From: Sapria himalayana
Lineage: Eukaryota > Streptophyta > Magnoliopsida > Malpighiales > Rafflesiaceae
Reading direction: 5' to 3'
Assembly: GCA_029783825.1 (NCBI GenBank)
Contig: JAREIK010000506.1
Coordinates: 574,502-638,501, forward strand
Length of the DNA stretch: 64,000 nucleotides
Shown here in pieces: positions 12,081 to 24,300 of this stretch (positions within the stretch are counted from its first letter, which is position 1; the number at the start of each line of letters is the position of its first letter). The translations under genes were made by a program, and so were the position numbers. Under the pieces are notes generated by a model that saw nothing but the letters and a program-made list of their open reading frames with translations, made no database searches and was not told where the DNA came from.

Positions 12081-13412
12081 ATGAAATGCCACATTAGCCC
12101 CACCATGGATGCAAGATTGATCCGGTCCGAGACAGAAAGCAATCGCAACTTGACTTGCTCTTCTTGTGGCGAAACCATGGAATTGCATGACCAGGTATGT
12201 GATCTTCTTGTGGCCAAACTATTGTGCTAAAGCAATTACTCGCGAAACTAGCTTCATGCCTAACCGTACACACCGTCCCCCATTACTATGACGCTTATTG
12301 GCGCAAATGATCATCGATTGCCCCAAATGGATGATTATAACTACGAAGCTCGCTGTGAAATTGCTAATCTTGATTACGTGCATGTTAAGCACATGAATGA
12401 ATCCATATTTTCTTTCCTCGATCAATTAAAACAATGGTATCAGTGTTCTTATATGCACATACACACACATACAGATGCACAATTGTATGTGTATGCCTAA
12501 ATGTAATGAAGTGTACATGATACTTGGAAACTGAAGGATAGAATTCACGATTTACCGGGACTACCTGCGGGAGTTAGATTTGACCCGACAGACCAGGAAA
12601 TACTGGAACATTTGGAGGCAAAGACGTCGTCGAGGGTGCATGAACTTCATCCCCTAATAGACCAATTTATCCCCACAATTGCAGGCGAAGATGGAATTTG
12701 TTATACTCATCCGGAGAAACTACCAGGTACTTAAAATCATGGGGTTTTCCCACAAGTGTAGCGCAAATGTCTTGCCAGGAAGTTACAATGATAACTAGCG
12801 TGCTATTACCGCATACGTATAAAGAAATATTTTCTATGTTTTTATGACAATGAAGGAGTAAGTAACGATGGTCAGATCCGTCATTACTTCCACCGACCAT
12901 CCAAGGCATACACAACTGGAACGAGAAAGCGAAGAAAAGTTCAGAGCGACGAGGAAGGGAACGAGACGAGGTGGCACAAAACCGGCAAGACGAGGCCTGT
13001 TCTCGTGAGTGGCATCGCAAAAGGATTCAAAAAGATTCTGGTGCTCTACACCAACTATGGCCGGCAGAAGAAACCCGAGAAGACAAACTGGGTGATGCAC
13101 CAGTATCATTTGGGAAGCAGCGAGGAAGAGAAAGATGGAGAGCTGGTGATTTCCAAAGTTTTCTACCAAACGCAGCCTCGACAGTGCACTTCTGCAGGCA
13201 AGGATTTGGCCGATGAAGAATCCAAAAATCGAAACCAAAATGATTGCCATCACTCGTCCCTTATGGCATATGATCATGACGGGGTTGGAATTGGAAATAC
13301 GGAAAGGCAACCACATTTGATACCCAGTTTGGTTCTCCAAAGCGACGGCCCATCCTTCTTTTCGTTTGCTGCGGATGCAAGAGAGGTTGACCTTTATATT
13401 CACAAGAAATAA
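12081..13412 (+). CDS. NAC transcription factor, SND2/SND3-like
   Basis: Three exons, 12081-12194, 12537-12726 and 12856-13412, join in frame to 286 residues. Introns of 342 and 129 bp have GT donors (CAG|GTATGT, CCAG|GTACTT) and AG acceptors. The first exon has a Cys pair (CSSCG, residues 26-30). The NAC domain runs from [16 protein letters not shown] (44-59) through [25 protein letters not shown], the basic cluster TRKRRK (124-129), the [10 protein letters not shown] segment (141-150), [11 protein letters not shown] (178-188) and VISKVFYQ (199-206). This form of the domain, and the N-terminal Cys motif, are characteristic of the SND2/SND3 (ANAC073/ANAC010) and ANAC075 subgroup. In Arabidopsis this subgroup acts in the nucleus in secondary-wall regulation. 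The C-terminal tail after Q211-C212 is short (about 74 residues) and carries no motif I recognise. SOG1/NAC8-type proteins share part of the signature but match less well. Exon 2 begins with a weak polypyrimidine tract; the frame and family conservation decide it. Confidence 0.9.
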
Positions 13413-14364
13413 AGCAAAGGCAAGCTCCAGCAAGGCTTTGTTTGGGTGTTGCTTTTGCACAGTTACATACAGTGTATACGCGGATAGATTTTTCCGTTAA
13501 AATAGGCACCATGGTAGTCTCCCTCATCAATTTTTTTTTTCTTTTTGACTTGCTTGCTTGTGGGTCTGACAAATCCAGGGGCTGTGTTTACAGACTAAAT
13601 AATTGTATCTATAATAATCCTATTTATTTGTCGAAACTTGAAGCACCAGTCAGTATAAAGTTTCATTTTTTTTTTATTGTTTCCTTCTTCCTTTCCAATT
13701 GAATGCACAAGCATTAAACTACCACTATTTATCATAAAGCACAACTTTTTTTTTTCTCCCTTAATACCCAACCCAAAAATGCCTATTTAAGTACGAAGCA
13801 TATAAATTTTACAAAAATACGACCCAAAATCATATTTAATATAAAGAAAATTTAGCATTCTCTATATTTAAAAGAAACATTCAACAAAAAAAAAAAAAAA
13901 AACAAAAAAAATAATGAAATCATGGATCACACGCATCCAAAGAGTACTCAAAACTCGAATTTTCAATTAAATGGAAGACTCATGATTCTCAATCTTAAAC
14001 ATCTCAAGAAAACCTTTCTGAAAGTTGAAAATAAAAAATGGTGGAAATTAGAGGCACAACTCTTACAGCATATCAGAAAACCAAGTCTAACAGAAAATTG
14101 CATGCAGAATTTAGAACAGAAGCTGTTAGATAAGGAGATCATCAAAGCTAACCTCAATGCAGGATCCAAAGCTAAACACTCTACTACATAATCTGTTATA
14201 AACAAGTGAAGTTCGATCAAGCAGGTTTTAAGTATAATAGCATGATAATACGAACCAGGAGTTATATAGGAAGATAACAAAGCAAAAAAAAAAAAAAAAA
14301 AAGACATTTTGTCGTACCTGGGGTGACTCTGACTTTACACAATAAAATGACAGCATGAAAATTT
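13413..14364. other. Intergenic region between convergent genes
   Basis: About 950 bp separate the NAC stop codon from the GBPL stop codon on the other strand. It must hold both 3' untranslated regions and polyadenylation signals. Poly(A) tracts at about 13,888-13,903 and 14,284-14,301, and AT-rich stretches, are visible. The short ORF at 13922-14191 has no recognisable similarity and I do not call it. Confidence 0.6.
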
Positions 14365-15405
14365 CTATGACTTGTGCAGAACACATCTCTCATACAAAGC
14401 AATGATATCCTTTTTGTTTGGATTTTTCAGCTGGAGCAGCTCGGCACCAAAACTGTGTTTGGTGAGCTCCTGCTTAAGCTTCTGTACTGTGAATTTGGCA
14501 TAATCCTCCTGTCCAGTGTGCTGACTTTGATCATCTTCCTCCCCGCGGAAAACAGAAGCACCATCTTCTGGCTGCGTATACGGAGGGCTCGTGCTCCCTC
14601 TCGGCCTCTTGTTCGTCCTAAATTTTTTATTGGTCGCACCCAAATCTTGAGCCGACTCCACACCCATTTCAACATCCTCTGCTCTCAGCCACTTGGCATG
14701 CGAGGCAGTCTTCAGTTTGCTGTCCAATGCAGACTCATTTAGGCGAAGCGACGTTAACTCTTGCTGCAGCAAATCGAGCCTCGACCTTGCTACTTCTAGT
14801 TGAAGCGAGAAGTCCTCTGCTCTCTTGTTCGCAATGCCATGGGCCTTACGTTCTGCATCCAGAAGATCTTGAAGGGCTTTAACCGTGCTCACCCTCTCTT
14901 CGTTGTTTGACTTCAAGAGCGACTCTATCTCTCTTTCTCTTTCTTCGACCCTTGCCTCAAGCAAGGACACTTTGGATATGGCATTCATCTCTGATACGAG
15001 CATCCTGTCCACATCCCCCGATAAGTCAGATTTTTGTCTTTCCAAGTTTTCGATTCTTCTCTGAGCCCTCTCAATCTGGGTCAATCTTTCCATCGCTACT
15101 TTTTGGAGATCATTCTTTTCCTTCTGAGAAGAAGCAGCATCTGCCCGTGCCTTGTCAGCTAACTCTGTAGCCCTCTTGCATTCCGTTTCAGCGAGATTAC
15201 TACGTTCCTGGACTTCAGCAAATCTCTCAAATTCTGACTTGTATTTTTGTTCCAGAAGCAACTTTTCCTGTTCTAGCATCCTCGCCTGCCTCTCGGAAGA
15301 CTGAGCTTTTGCATTCGTGCTGTCTAGTTTTTCTCCCAGCTGTTTGATTTCAACCCTAAGGGAACGTATCTCGGCATCACAATTTTCCATATGTGAGTTG
15401 GCTGC
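14365..15405 (-). CDS. GBPL terminal exon: coiled coil and conserved C-terminus
   Basis: 1041 bp including the stop codon TAG, starting at the acceptor TTTGCAG|GCAGCC. The first about 245 codons continue the coiled coil. Then come a low-complexity acidic and proline segment with the basic patch KKFRTNKRPRG, and a conserved tail FTVQKLKQELTKHSFGAELL then QLKNPNKKDIIALYERCVL. The tail has the helix-loop-helix spacing of a SAP-like motif, which would suit a DNA- or chromatin-associated protein, but that reading is an inference. The apparent upstream extension of the reading frame to 15,498 is intron. Confidence 0.9.
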   Translation of the reverse strand, partial: AANSHMENCDAEIRSLRVEIKQLGEKLDSTNAKAQSSERQARMLEQEKLLLEQKYKSEFERFAEVQERSNLAETECKRATELADKARADAASSQKEKNDLQKVAMERLTQIERAQRRIENLERQKSDLSGDVDRMLVSEMNAISKVSLLEARVEEREREIESLLKSNNEERVSTVKALQDLLDAERKAHGIANKRAEDFSLQLEVARSRLDLLQQELTSLRLNESALDSKLKTASHAKWLRAEDVEMGVESAQDLGATNKKFRTNKRPRGSTSPPYTQPEDGASVFRGEEDDQSQHTGQEDYAKFTVQKLKQELTKHSFGAELLQLKNPNKKDIIALYERCVLHKS

Positions 15406-18347
15406 CTGCAAAGCAATCATAAAGAATAATATTATCGAAATGTGTGTTTGTCTGGGAGTGGTTGTGTGAGTGCGCATGCACCGTTGTAAATCTGGCAACT
15501 CACATGCAAGGATTAAAATATCAGTTTCGACGAATACATCCGTACTTGAATTTTACGGATATATCGGATATATATCGGCATATATTTTTACATGAGCACT
15601 ACTAATTTGACTGTGTACAACTGGGCTCGGCTGGCAAGGGAAAGCTCAGGATTACAGTTCCCACCACGAGGGCCTGATTTCCATTTCCCACCACCGAACA
15701 GTCTTGTACCACCATATCAGGGAGAAGCCCCATCGCCTACCTGTCAAGATTATTTAGTCGGAAGAAGACCAAGCACTTCCACCCATTCATTAAAAAAAAA
15801 AAAAAAGGAGCCCCACAAGGGCAATCTTTTAGCTAAAGACATGCCTTGTTTCACTCCGACCCCAATATTGTACCAAGTGTGGTGCCCAATTACAAGGAGT
15901 AACATTTGACACCGCCATCCTCTTGGTAGGGGCTAGGGGGTGATGGCAGAATCAATGATTCCGACACTGTCAGCAAGGGCCTTGACATTATCCACATAAT
16001 ATTATCTGGAATTGTCCACCACCGTGGGGAGATGTAAGAACGAAGAACATTAAAAAGAAACAACTTAGTTTCTGTATTGCACTGGCATTATCACGTCCAG
16101 CAAGTCCTCAAGAAGTCAATTTAGACAATCTAAAAAACAAAAAGTGACAGAATAAACAAATATCATTAATAAAGTAGTGGTGGGTTGCAAGGAGATGACG
16201 ACCCTTTGGAAGGAATTGGATCTATGTCACGGCGATGAGTGAGAAAAATCCAAATGATGATGAGGCATGCGAAGAGAGAAAAGATGATAATGATAGTTTC
16301 CCACTGTTTGCCAAATCATGTCTGAAATTAGAAGAAGAAGAGAAGCTGGAACGAAGATTGATTATGGAACAAACTACACACACAGCCAAACCTGATATGG
16401 ACAGTTCTGCCCTTGCTATGTATGAGAGGGCATAATCAAGGAGACAGAAAAATAAACCCAATCGGACAGATAAAAAGTGCTGCTGTCACTGCAAATATGG
16501 AATGACGATGACATGGACATTCGTGCTCTTGGAGTGCCTCAAGAAGCCCAAAGAATTGGAAAAAAAGAAATGCCATGAGAAGGCAAACCATGTGCCCCAG
16601 GTCGGGAGAGTGATGAACGCTACCAGCAAGTTTCTTCAGACAGGCACCCCTTTCACAACAACTGATAAACTACATCCTTGCAAACCATCAACAGTCACTC
16701 CGACCCTCAGCAAATTCGCCTCCTCCATCCCCCCTCGAAATCTCCATCCCAAGAAGGAAAACCATCTCCCTACATCTCTTGCTAGTGCTGATAATATTTC
16801 TCTTGAATCATAAATTCTGTGGTGCAAACTGCAATAGATCATCTAGTCCAAAATTCTCAAAATTGCTCATTGCGCATAATCTCACATCTGTGGGAGAAAC
16901 AAGCAAAATTTTCCTGCAATCTTCTGTCAAGTAGCCAGTTCATGTCACGGGCGATTTGAAGTGTGACGCTAATTCTTCTTTTCTATCTTGATATGAATTT
17001 TTGAATTTGAACCAAGGAGGAGAGCAATTGGCAGTCCTCAGCACAGAGAACTATATTTCTTTGAAGACAGTTCTAAATCGAGTAGACAACTTCTATGTAC
17101 TTGTCCTGAGTGTGCTTCTGCACCTAGTAAGAATATAGTAATGCTTATGAAGCATCCTCATGCATCGCTAACTCATAAAGCATCTCAACCATTTTCTATC
17201 AGAGTGGAAACCAAACTCAAAAGAACACCATAAATCATAATCAAAGATGAAAGATCATCCACATTGTAAAATCCAATTGAAGCTAACCTATAAATAAGAA
17301 ATACAGATGATTGGGGTTTGGGACAACCCACATTATTAGTGCTCACGTCACAAAAACAAAAAAAAAAAAAAAAAAAAAAAAGCCAAAAACAAGAAACTAT
17401 AACACTTCCACTTAAAGCTGATATATAAATATTCAGAATACAAATCCTAGAGAAAAAAAAAAAATTAAACTGAGATTTTAAATGTAATCATTAACATATC
17501 TACAAGTTGGTGAACTACAAGAATGTAGATTGTTACTATAATTTCATCATACATATTCTTCTGGAGAAAGAAATGATCTCTATAATTTTATCCATTCATG
17601 AAATTTCGAAGTCAAAAATATACATCTTACTATTTGATGTCGAAATTGATTGGAAATCCAATCTCCTAGGACAAGTGTTTTAAGCAAAGAGATTCGCCTA
17701 TAGTCATCATCATCACCCTATATTTATATCTTTGTGCTGGAACTAAATATTCCTGCATATCCATCCCCATCTTTTTTAGAAAATAGAATTATTTAATAAG
17801 AAAAATATAATAGCCAGTGTTGGATCTCTTTCTGTACAAGTTGTTAAACAAATAGAGTCTGAATATCTAATCAACTGAAAATTATCATGATTACTAAACA
17901 TTAAGTCCTGTAATTTTTTTTACATATCAAAAATAAGTAACAAATGGGTTATGCTAGGTTGACACGATACAAATTTTGATTGCTTAGCCGGGTCACCAAG
18001 CCATGCCAACACAGCACGGATTGGCTCGTCTGGTTGTGCTGTGCAGGCACGACATCATGAAAGGATGGCTCAACACAGCATGTTAGCTTGCCTCATCAAC
18101 CAGGCATGTCGGGTCGTGCAGAATCAGACCAGGTCGGGCTGGAAGTGGCACAGCACTGCCGCTACCAGTGGCCAGTCCAGTGTACTCTTTTCTGTAAAGT
18201 GCAAACTGCTCACTGCAATAGCAGTGGGCAGGGCAGTGGCGACTGCACTGCATTATGCCACTGGGCAGTGAGTACTATGACACTGCGGAGTGTGATGCTA
18301 GTGTGACATTGGATTTTATCTTTAAGTTTAAAGTAAATTTTAAATAA

Positions 18348-18380
<33 letters not shown>

Positions 18381-21300
18381 ATAAATAAATAAATAATATA
18401 AAAATATATATATATATATATATAAATATAATACTACATTGTTAATTAATATAAATAAAATTCAGAACTTAATAAAACAACTACATCTATTTTACTTTCA
18501 CGGTATTGGTTTAATGACAATATCAAAATCATAAATTATAATAAATTAAAAAATTTTAATAGAACAAAACAACACGACACCAATAATGAACAGTTATTAA
18601 TTATAATATCATCAACATGAATATCAATCCTCTAATATTTGTGATCAATATATCACTTGAATAATCACGTAGAATTTTAAAACTAACGATAGTTTCAATA
18701 TTTTCAATATCACATGAGTCATCATCCATTAATATCTTTCTAATTTTATTTCAAATATCTATCATTGAATTATCTCAATCCTTAAAGTATGAAAGTATTT
18801 ATAAAAAATCTAATAGTAGTTTAAATTTCTTATCTAAAATAATATTTACAACCATAAAAAAATAAACTCAAATATTATACTAGACACCATAAAATTTAGT
18901 AAATTATGTGTTATTTTAAATAACATGAAATATATGAATTCGTATGATTCATATCAATTTAATATATTTAAATTATTATTATTATTATGTGATAGGATAA
19001 AAGAATAATTAATATCTAAATACCGAGACAAATCACTTCTACATGATGAACTACTTACCTAAGCATACTAAAATTATTTTACTCGGTATCATAATATATT
19101 AAGTATACTAAAATTATTATACTTAGTATCGTAATATTTAATCATAATATCTAATTATTCATGAATCATACTATCTAGTTCTTCTACTTGGTTTATGTAG
19201 ATGAATACATATTTTAATATATTTTTTACTCCTATCATAATTCTAAGATCTATACAAATAGTCATACAATAAAGATATCAAATGAATGACTAGTTTTTAA
19301 ATAATTAGTTTTTATCTTAACAACAATAATACTAAAATTAAAATATTCTATATACTTATTAAATACACTATTAATATTGTATATGTACTTAAGAATAATG
19401 AATATGATACAAGTATACACAGATGAACACAAGTACATCATATAATAAAAAATTCAAAATTTTTTAAAAATAAAGTCCATCTCATAATCTAAATTATCAA
19501 TAATAAATTCGTTACTTTTATTATTAACGTAATCGAATATCACATGCTAATAGACAATATATAAATCTAACATCAGATAAATATAATTCCAATGGTGCAT
19601 GATATTCATTTAATTTTTTTTCTTTTTTAAGTCCGTTAACAAACATAAAGTATACAACTTTTATTATTTATCAAGTGTCCTAATATTTTTTAATAAATTT
19701 CTTATATTTTCTAATATAAGAGAAACTATTTTTATTTACTCTTATACTATTAAATTAATTATATGACACTTATAAGTAATATAAAAAAAATTAGTTAAGG
19801 GCTCATCTGTAATAATTCTGACTTCTAACAAATATATTAATTACGATATTATTATTTAAAGTATTATCAAATAGAATATTAAAAATTATATTTTTAATAT
19901 CATATTTCTTTAAAATTTATCTCGCACTTATATACGATAGAGTTATCATGAGGATAAAAAATTTTACAAAATTTTAAATTTTTTTATTTAGTTTTTACTT
20001 ATAATGAATATAATAGACAATAAATATCCACATACAACCAACAACATATATCCTCAATGATTAATATACAAGTTCAATAGTCTCATTAAAATAAATAATA
20101 TTTTCTCTTCTATCATTGCATGATATCATCTAGGATAAAATAATGTCTCAAAATAAAAGTGAGTATTCTAGATTCTAGTACCATCAAAAAAACAAATAAT
20201 AAAAATTATTGTGATTTACATATTTTTATTTTTTTTCTTTTATTTTTATGCTTTATTTTATTATTAATAAGAACACACAACATGTAGATTGCTCCAATCA
20301 ATCAATCCATTATATAAGGACACCACTTGAATACATTTCATATTGAGTGTCGAAAGATATTTTTCTTTGTTGTGAATTAATTTTCAATTTGATATTAGAA
20401 CCAAAATCACAAAAGAATGTAAATTCTAGGGTATCTAGAGAGAGAGAAAGAAAACACATGCAATATAACATAATGCATGTGTGGAGTAAAAAAAAGGTGT
20501 GTAGCACATATATAGAAGGTGCATGACAAGTGTGCTCCCTCCCACTTTATCTCCCTCCTATTTTCATCACAATTCACAGGCAATAAGGTCCTTTTGTCAC
20601 ATGCCCACTACAAGAGACATATGGTATTACAATAAACATGCATTTCAAAACCCTAGGCACCCCATTATTGCACTTACACAATAAACATCACAATAATACA
20701 AACTATGCACATGCACATGAAAAAAAAATAAAAATAGTAAACAATTTTTAGTAGCATTTTTTAAGTGATATCAATTTATTAATGTGAAAACATTTATGTA
20801 ATATTAACTTATTATTAGTATCAATTTGGAAAAGTTATGATATGACATCAATATATAAACATAAAATTCTTTCTATAATACACATATTATAAAAAAAAAA
20901 TATATACTAGGGAGAGATATTAATATTTATTTTTAGAGATGAGACCAAAATAATTACAGAGTATTGTGAGAGATAAATTAACTACCAAAGTCATCAATCA
21001 TCTAAGAATTATCACAAAATTCATTTATCATAACTGCACAAGTTATACTTGGTATGATGATAGATTAATAATTAATTTTTTATATAACTTTTATCTACAT
21101 AATCAAATCAACTAGAGGAAAGCTATCAAACAAAAAATTAATATCTAACTCAATAAGTATATATATAGTAGAACCCAAAGACTAAACCATAAAAAAGATA
21201 TACTAGATATATCTCATATGATGTGGTAGCACAAAACTCTTTGAATCATATGTTATCTCAATTCTAAGAAAATATCTAAATTTTTTAATGTTAATCATTT

Positions 21301-24300
21301 AAAATTTTAACTAAATATATTTCTTAAGTTATGTGATTCTCAATTGATCATTTTCAATAATTAGAATAACATCTATATATAGTAGGATCAATTAATTGTC
21401 ACATTAATACTAATAATTAGATATCAATCCACATCCACTTATCAGTCTTAGTTTGAGATATATTTTCCAATAACTAATTCAAGTATTATTCAGGCACAAA
21501 TTAGATCCTCATCAATGTAAACCAAAGAAAAAAAATATTTGCCCACAATTTTGACTAAGTTTTCCCTAGTTTTAACACATTAATTCCAATCATATTTGTT
21601 ATTTCACAACAATGCATACTTTTACACAAAAAAAATAAATTTCACAAACCAAAATATTTTTCTTTAAAAGAAAATGTAAGCCACAAACCAAAGCATTATG
21701 GGCTGTCATAAAATAGTTGTAGGTTACACAAGGAACATGTGAGTTGCCCTATAATAATTTTGAGCTACTCTTGTTTTTCAAAATTGAAAATATAATTATA
21801 ACACCCATAAATATTATATAGCCAAAAACACTTCTTTAAGATTCTACATGATTCCACCATCTCGACCACCATGTCATCCACTGTGAGTTCCACAAACATG
21901 GCCAATAATTTTTTTTATCGAAAGCACATTGTTGGACATCCAATATCCCTAAACTAGTGAATATCAACTCAAAATATTCATAGTATATGAGTATTTTACT
22001 ATTATGAAGCAGCGGCACTATCACCACCATAAAAATCCCACAGTAATTATTATCAATGGTGTTTTTAGGGGTGCGCCATCAACTACGCATCTCATCATTA
22101 GCACTTCTACACCAAAGAAGGCCCTCTAATACCATGTAAATCAAGTTACCAACCCTAGGTTGAGATTTTGTGCCAATAAAAAGAGCGAAGAAAAAAAAAT
22201 ATGAAAAAAATAAAAATAAATTTTATTAATATAAAAATTAAAGTTTAAATATGACATAAATCATACATATGTTATTTGAGATAACTCATAAATCAGGTGC
22301 TCCCAAATAATAAATCAAAACAAAATAAATTAAAATTTAATAAAGTCAATCATATCACCTAAAAAAATAAATGAGAAATCATTATTTCTAGATCTAGTAC
22401 AAAAACAAAATACATAGCTATGATATAAATAACTTATAAATTCCAAAGAATCAATTATTTCCTAAAAGAGCATGCTTACTAATTTAGAAACTATCGATGT
22501 TTGTTATGATAGTCAAGTAACTTAGAACGTTGTTGTTAATTTGATATTTCATAAACTGACAAAATATATTGACATTGATTATTATTTTATACGAAATAAA
22601 AATTCAAAATAATTTGATAGTCACTACCTACATACCTATCAATGAGCATATTACAAATACCCTAATGAAGATGCTAAGTTTATAGGACCACAAACAACTA
22701 TACTCTTTTCCAAATTGATATTTATGATATGAACACAACATCTTCAATGAGTATTAAGGTTTAGTTTAATTAGTAATTTTTTCTTCATTTATTTTACTTC
22801 TTGTTACACTGTATAGAAGCACCTCATATGTGAGACTACCTCAACCATACATAAATATATATATCTTTATTTTTCAATTTTTAGAATTAATGAAAAAAAT
22901 ATTTTCATTTTCTATTTACTTATTTCTCTTTCTCCTCCTCTCTCCCCAAGCATTATTAGAACCCTAATGAGTTTCACAATAACACCTATGTTAGGCTGCC
23001 TTAATCTAATTGTCCAATCAGATCATCATAATAATGAATGACATATATTATTATTTTAAGAAGTTAATATATCACGATAAGACATAAAGCTACAAAAAAA
23101 ATAAATAAGAAATAGCTAAGAGTAATAATAATGTATTGTAAATGAATGAATTATAAATATCATAAACTAATAATAATGATAAAAAAACATTATTCATTCA
23201 GATCTACAAAGTTATCATTATATTCATCACCACTCATGAATTTTTACCCCTCAAATATTTAGGATACCCAAAGTATTTTCTAACATTACAAAAATTTCTA
23301 AGGAAAAATAATATGTGCCATACATAATTTTGATAATTTAATCATAAAATATGTATAAATTTAAAATAACATCATTTATGTTAGCTAAATAAACATTTTT
23401 TTTTTCTTGAATCCCCTTTTCACTTGACTTTATTTTATATAAAAATAAATGAACATAGAATTTATAGAAAATTACTAAAAAGAATAAATATAAATATATT
23501 TTTCACAAATTAAAATTGACTCTTCTTTCACTTTTTTTCTTTAATACACTTATGTTATTAAATAATGAGACTATAAAAGAAATTTATTGAGATAATATTG
23601 TTATCTCTCTTTGATAAATGTAAAAGTGAGTAAATATTACTTTAATATGATATTTTAGAAGTTTGTGAAATATTTATTAAAAAATAATTAGGTGAGGTGT
23701 GCATGTGCCTCATCATTTGGTAGGAAAAATCAAGCATACAGTCCATGATTAACTGAATATTCTAAATAGCTAGATGTGGGAGGAGAGAGAGATGGAGAAA
23801 ATTAAAAGAAAAGGAGAGAAATAGAAAGGAAATTCTTAATTGGGAAAGCTGTAAGAACTAACAATTCCATAGGCAATCACACCTAAGATGGATTTGGGCA
23901 AGTTGTACGGTCATACTCTATCTATGCGGTGATTTTTTGATATGTGCATGTGCAATGTATAAATGTTCATATTTTCCTTAAAGAGCATTTTAATGCTCAT
24001 ATGATCTACGCACACACCTTTAACTCCATGCTTAATGCTGTTACTTTCTGTTCAGCAACCTCTATCCTCTGATTTTTCTCCCTTATTTCATCTTCCTGCA
24101 GAAACATTAATATAATCTCACACGTGTATCCTTGGATAAAAAAACATAATACAATTATTTACATAAAAGTGATCAAGCTTAGTTACCAGTTAAAGCAACA
24201 AAATTAGCGATCACCTTCTCAGTTATATGAACAGAAAATTCTTCACGCAGAGCATCTTCCCTCAACTGCATGCTTTTACTTGCACGCTCTTGTGCAGTTG

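Larger units (their letters stand above)
15406..24017 (-). other. GBPL intron of 8.6 kb
   Basis: Between the last two coding exons. It contains a moderately GC-rich stretch at 15.6-16.9 kb with two short unrecognised open frames, a 24-bp poly(A) at 17,358-17,381, a CACTG/CAGTG-rich block at 17.95-18.3 kb, AT microsatellites near 18.36-18.42 kb, and about 5 kb of AT-rich repeat-like DNA including an LTR-type primer-binding site at 22,123. No intact gene was found inside it. Confidence 0.75.

Noticed and set aside
12834..13572. Minus-strand ORFs of 208 and 103 codons over the NAC gene
   Set aside because: Antisense shadows of the NAC third exon, which has clear family motifs on the plus strand.
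14374..15170. Plus-strand ORFs over the last GBPL exon
   Set aside because: Antisense shadows; the minus strand encodes the conserved GBPL coiled coil.
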